Made by a program: the position numbers and the translations under genes. DNA of 64,000 nucleotides from Microbulbifer agarilyticus (GTDB lineage Bacteria > Pseudomonadota > Gammaproteobacteria > Pseudomonadales > Cellvibrionaceae), in assembly GCF_019800665.1 (NCBI RefSeq), contig NZ_JAHVKO010000003.1, positions 248,001 through 312,000 of the forward strand, written 5' to 3'. Within the stretch, counting starts at the first letter, position 1; each line of letters starts with the position of its first letter. Below the pieces are notes generated by a model. It was not told where the DNA came from, searched no databases, and saw nothing but the letters and a program-made list of their open reading frames with translations. Of this stretch, positions 61,174-64,000 are shown one piece after another.

Positions 61174-63165
61174 TCAGAACTGGTTTGCGGCGAGACCGTC
61201 CTTACCGTAAATGTCCGGGCGGAAGTGCATGCGCCCTTGGCCATCGACCCAAGCGGTCCAGTAGGTCAGGTACACCTTCACATTCTTGCTCATGCGTACC
61301 TCGGTGGTGTCGTCACCGGTGGTCAGCTGCTCAATGCGGTAGCGGCTCCAGTCACCGGGCTCGCCCTGCAGCAGTACCTCAGCCAGCTGGCGGGGTTTTT
61401 CTAGGCGAACACAGCCGTGGCTGTAGTCACGATCGGTCAGGCTGAACAGGCTCTTGGCGCGGGTGTCGTGCAGATAGATGTCGTCGGAGTTCGGGATCTC
61501 GAACTTGATCCGACCCAGAATATTCTGCTCGCCGCCCTTCTGGCGCATCAGGAAGCCACCGGCAGCCGCGCGTTTGAGGTTCTGCGAGTTGAGCGGTAGG
61601 TATTCGCCACTACCATTCACCACGCGGTAGCCCAGGTTTTCCATGCCGTGCGGGTTGGCCCGCGCCTTGGGCAGAATCTCGCTCACCAGAATACTGCGCG
61701 GTACCGTCCAGGTGGGATTGAACACAACGCGGGCTACGCGGGTGTTGATTTCCGGGGTCTGGTGGACCTTCTTGCCCACCACCACATTCATCGACAGCTT
61801 GATGCGGTCCTGCTCCACATAGTTCAGGCGGTACCCCGGGATATTGACCTGAATAAAGCGGTTGCCCAGGTTGGCCGGCAGTTTCTCGCGGCGACGAATA
61901 TTGGTTTCAATAATGCGCGCACGGGCGGAGGGCGAGATGTTCATGCGCTGACGAGTTTGTTTGCCAACGATGCCATCGGGTTTCAGACCGTGACGTACCT
62001 GGAAGCGTACCACTGCATTGTGCAGGCGCTGGTCAAACTTCTTGCTGTTGATGTCGTCACCGAAACCGTAATAGTCCCCGTACACCGTCAACATATTGCG
62101 CAGGTGAATAACATTTGCGTGCTTGGCGCCGAGGGTCATCGCCGGTCCTGCGGGCAGCGGACGCCAGCGACCGGATGCGGCCATATTGCGGTAGCGGGCG
62201 AGCTGCTCGCGCAAGGCCTGGGCATCGTTGCCAAACGGGGTGTTTTCCTCGACATACAAGCCTTCGCCATGGGATGGGGTCAGGCCTGAGCCTTCATCCG
62301 CCAGGCTGCGGAAGCGGGGCATTACCCGGGGGTAAGAGCGGTTTGCGGAATAGGGGCGCGGATAGCTGCGGGTGGAATAGCGAGCGCTGTGACTGGTGCC
62401 ATAGCGGGAGCTGCTGCTGTAAACCTGGCGGCCCTGAGAGGAGCGCTGGGTGTAATAGCGTGAGCGATTTACCGTCTTGCTGCCGCGGTTGTAGCCTCGG
62501 AAGTACTCGCGCCCGGAATGGTTGCCGTAGCTGTTGTTGGCGAGTTGCAGGCCGTCGAGCAGCGCCTCTGTATCACTGCGCTGGCTTACCATTTGGAAGC
62601 CGCCCTCGGTGGCGTTGACCGGGGTGATGTGTTTATCGCGCATGCGTAAACGTGGATGGTGCTTTGGCGCCTTGGGACGCAACTTATCCAGCTGGGTGTC
62701 CTGCGCATAAGAGATAAATGCGTCGGTCAGTAAGACGTCGAGTACCGCGGCCATTTGCAACCGTTGCGGGGTGTCGCGCAGTGTGCGGTCGAAGTAACCC
62801 AGGTGATAGCGGTAATCCACCATACTGCTGGGGTTGCCAGAGCTTGATGCCGTCAGCTGCTTGAGCAGGTCGTTCGCCGTATCGCTGAGACTGTAGTTAT
62901 CAAACCACAGCAGGCGGTAATCCGTGCGACGGTAGATGCGGCGCACGGCAATCGGATTAAAAATGGGATCCTGAGCAGGCCACGCATCCGGATTGTTCTC
63001 CAGCCAGTTCACCAGGTGCGGACGCACGGCATTCTCCGGCAGTACCGGGACCGTTTTCTGATTGGCAGTGAAAGCGTAATAGAGGGCAAACACGCACAAG
63101 CTGCCGAGGAAAATAAGCGGCAGGATCGATTTGCGTTTGCGACGCTCTGGAATGAAATATGACAT
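61174..63165 (-). CDS. ldtD: Large membrane-anchored L,D-transpeptidase, first of three in tandem
   Basis: A 663-aa protein with an N-terminal cytoplasmic RRKRK, one transmembrane helix (about 14-33), then a YcbB-like scaffold region (about 50-200: FNPIAVRRIYRRTDYRLLWFD, DLLKQLTAS, MVDYRYHLGYFDRTL). A Ser/Tyr/Arg/Gly-rich low-complexity stretch follows (about 215-290). Then come a peptidoglycan-binding domain (about 335-430, VIHLRNMLTVYGDYYGFG ... RQRMNISP) and the YkuD catalytic domain, with YLHDTRAKSLF and YSHGCVRLEKPRQLA (C585). The ATG has GAGG four bases upstream. The scaffold marks it as the LdtD (YcbB) counterpart. Confidence 0.9.
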   Translation of the reverse strand: MSYFIPERRKRKSILPLIFLGSLCVFALYYAFTANQKTVPVLPENAVRPHLVNWLENNPDAWPAQDPIFNPIAVRRIYRRTDYRLLWFDNYSLSDTANDLLKQLTASSSGNPSSMVDYRYHLGYFDRTLRDTPQRLQMAAVLDVLLTDAFISYAQDTQLDKLRPKAPKHHPRLRMRDKHITPVNATEGGFQMVSQRSDTEALLDGLQLANNSYGNHSGREYFRGYNRGSKTVNRSRYYTQRSSQGRQVYSSSSRYGTSHSARYSTRSYPRPYSANRSYPRVMPRFRSLADEGSGLTPSHGEGLYVEENTPFGNDAQALREQLARYRNMAASGRWRPLPAGPAMTLGAKHANVIHLRNMLTVYGDYYGFGDDINSKKFDQRLHNAVVRFQVRHGLKPDGIVGKQTRQRMNISPSARARIIETNIRRREKLPANLGNRFIQVNIPGYRLNYVEQDRIKLSMNVVVGKKVHQTPEINTRVARVVFNPTWTVPRSILVSEILPKARANPHGMENLGYRVVNGSGEYLPLNSQNLKRAAAGGFLMRQKGGEQNILGRIKFEIPNSDDIYLHDTRAKSLFSLTDRDYSHGCVRLEKPRQLAEVLLQGEPGDWSRYRIEQLTTGDDTTEVRMSKNVKVYLTYWTAWVDGQGRMHFRPDIYGKDGLAANQF

Positions 63166-63464
63166 GGTACCTCAGCGATACTGCAGGGCGCCGGATTACA
63201 GTGCGGAAGCCGGGGCCCGATCGTTCATACCTTCCCAACCTTCGGCGCGCCTCTCCTCGAAAAACCGGTGAAAGCGTTCACCGTCAGCGCACCTTAGTCG
63301 AGCATCCCGCGCGACCTTCCTTTTATTAAAGCGAATCGAGAGAACGACTTGCGCGTATCTCAACGTCCGCCTGCCTGTGCACTTAAGTATGGCAACAAAT
63401 GCGAAATTTGCTTGGCGTTAGATTCATTTAATCTTGTGTTGCTGGCGCGATGCGGATTGTGGCC
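63166..63464. other. Intergenic region between the L,D-transpeptidases and the NRDE gene
   Basis: About 299 bases without a supported gene. On the minus strand it carries the promoter of the transpeptidase block, and the first gene has a good site at its start. No repeat or RNA is evident. Confidence 0.4.
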
Positions 63465-64000
63465 TTAGCCGGCGGGTGGATTCAGGCGAAAATGGCGCGG
63501 GGCGCCACTGCGCTGACCATTTTCGTACCCCTGTTCCCAAAACTGTATACCGCCGTCCCGATCCACCGCGACCAGCGAGCTGACGCGAGTACCGTAGCCC
63601 GTCGACAGCGGTGTCCCGGGTGGTGCATCGCCATCGAGAATGCGCACGAAAATTGACGACAGCGCACTTTCCAGAGCTTCGCCCACACCGGTATCGGGTA
63701 ATTCATCAACTGGCGCCCGGCGCGTGTCGGCCAGCAGATCAAGCGCCGGGGTCACAAAGCTGTTTTCATCCAGCCTGTTGGGCAGGCCCGCGGTGAGTTT
63801 GGACAGCGCAGTACAACCGTGAATGACCTTGGGCCAGGGGGAATCTGGTGCCCCATTAGAGATTCCGTGCACACCCGCTGTAATCGCAAAGGGCTGATGG
63901 CGATTGCCGGCGCACACCAGAGCCGGGTTATGGTCGTCGCTGAGCAGGTGGGCATCGAACAACAGGGTGTTGAAGCCCCGGTAGCGCGGCCCTTCAATGC
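63465..64000 (-). CDS. NRDE family (TANGO2-like) protein, partial at the window end
   Basis: C-terminal part of an NRDE/TANGO2-family protein; the N-terminal N-R-D-E motif lies beyond the window. The visible 178 residues run I-E-G-P-R-Y-R-G-F-N-T-L (the GxYxGFN block), then DAHLLSDDHNPALVCAGN and GVHGISNGAPDSPWPKV, the family's GLSNA-type motif, ending with RVSSLVAVDRDGGIQFWEQGYENG, where 'TR-S' and F-x-E-Q are typical. The open frame reaches the last bases of the window with no stop, so the gene continues. The family's function is poorly known; haem or lipid handling has been suggested for TANGO2. Confidence 0.85.
   Translation of the reverse strand, partial: IEGPRYRGFNTLLFDAHLLSDDHNPALVCAGNRHQPFAITAGVHGISNGAPDSPWPKVIHGCTALSKLTAGLPNRLDENSFVTPALDLLADTRRAPVDELPDTGVGEALESALSSIFVRILDGDAPPGTPLSTGYGTRVSSLVAVDRDGGIQFWEQGYENGQRSGAPRHFRLNPPAG

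Noticed and set aside
1-64000. tRNA genes, CRISPR arrays, insertion sequences, prophage or attachment sites
   Set aside because: No cloverleaf, regular spacer array, transposase, integrase or terminal inverted repeats could be found in any intergenic region.

Overview
The window is chromosomal DNA of a free-living, probably marine gammaproteobacterium; a Microbulbifer-like member of the Cellvibrionales is my best guess. This rests on GC-rich genes, an E. coli-like order of housekeeping genes (rpiA, fau, 6S RNA, zapA, then ygfB-pepP-ubiH-ubiI-gcvT-gcvH), and envelope genes for a Gram-negative cell. No phage, insertion sequence, CRISPR array, tRNA or rRNA was seen.

Layout. 0.3-3.1 kb: an MltF-like lytic transglycosylase and a RidA protein. 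3.3-7.4 kb: beta-alanine / malonate-semialdehyde catabolism (mmsA, an omega-amino-acid:pyruvate transaminase) with a divergent LysR regulator. 7.5-9.6 kb: purine permease plus Tsx/OmpK outer-membrane channel. 9.9-16.5 kb: acetolactate synthase, ABC exporter, a transglutaminase-like lipoprotein, a DUF3574 lipoprotein and two AT-richer tandem paralogous lipoproteins of unknown function. 16.7-19.6 kb: M16 metalloprotease. 19.7-25.5 kb: a complete seven-gene Mrp cation/proton antiporter operon. 25.5-32.2 kb: GST, a membrane Ser/Thr kinase divergent from a DUF937-OmpA fusion, an AraC regulator, a small winged-helix protein, a DUF4168 protein and an SLT lipoprotein. 32.2-47.6 kb: the conserved core block with rpiA, ilvA, fau, 6S RNA, zapA, TIGR02449, ygfB, pepP, ubiH, ubiI, gcvT and gcvH, interrupted by rhomboid, CNNM and SLC13 genes. 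47.6-51.7 kb: ptsP-rppH and a HAD phosphatase. 51.8-53.6 kb: imelysin and a MepK-like DUF882 protein. 54.0-57.9 kb: an AT-richer three-gene operon (hydrolase, sulfatase, outer-membrane transporter). 58.3-63.2 kb: three tandem L,D-transpeptidases. 63.5-64.0 kb: an NRDE/TANGO2 gene cut by the window end.

The most interesting themes are these. First, three successive YkuD-type L,D-transpeptidases lie near a MepK-like endopeptidase; the two activities make and cut 3-3 peptidoglycan cross-links, and an accessory sulfatase operon appears to have been inserted between them. Second, the MltF-like protein carries two tandem solute-binding domains rather than one. Third, RppH has lost its usual start codon and carries a basic, disordered N-terminal extension. 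Fourth, a periplasm-facing kinase is paired with a DUF937-OmpA protein. Fifth, there are several short tandem repeats and palindromes in promoter regions, plus a G-quadruplex-capable repeat. No wholly new defence or mobile system could be supported from sequence alone.
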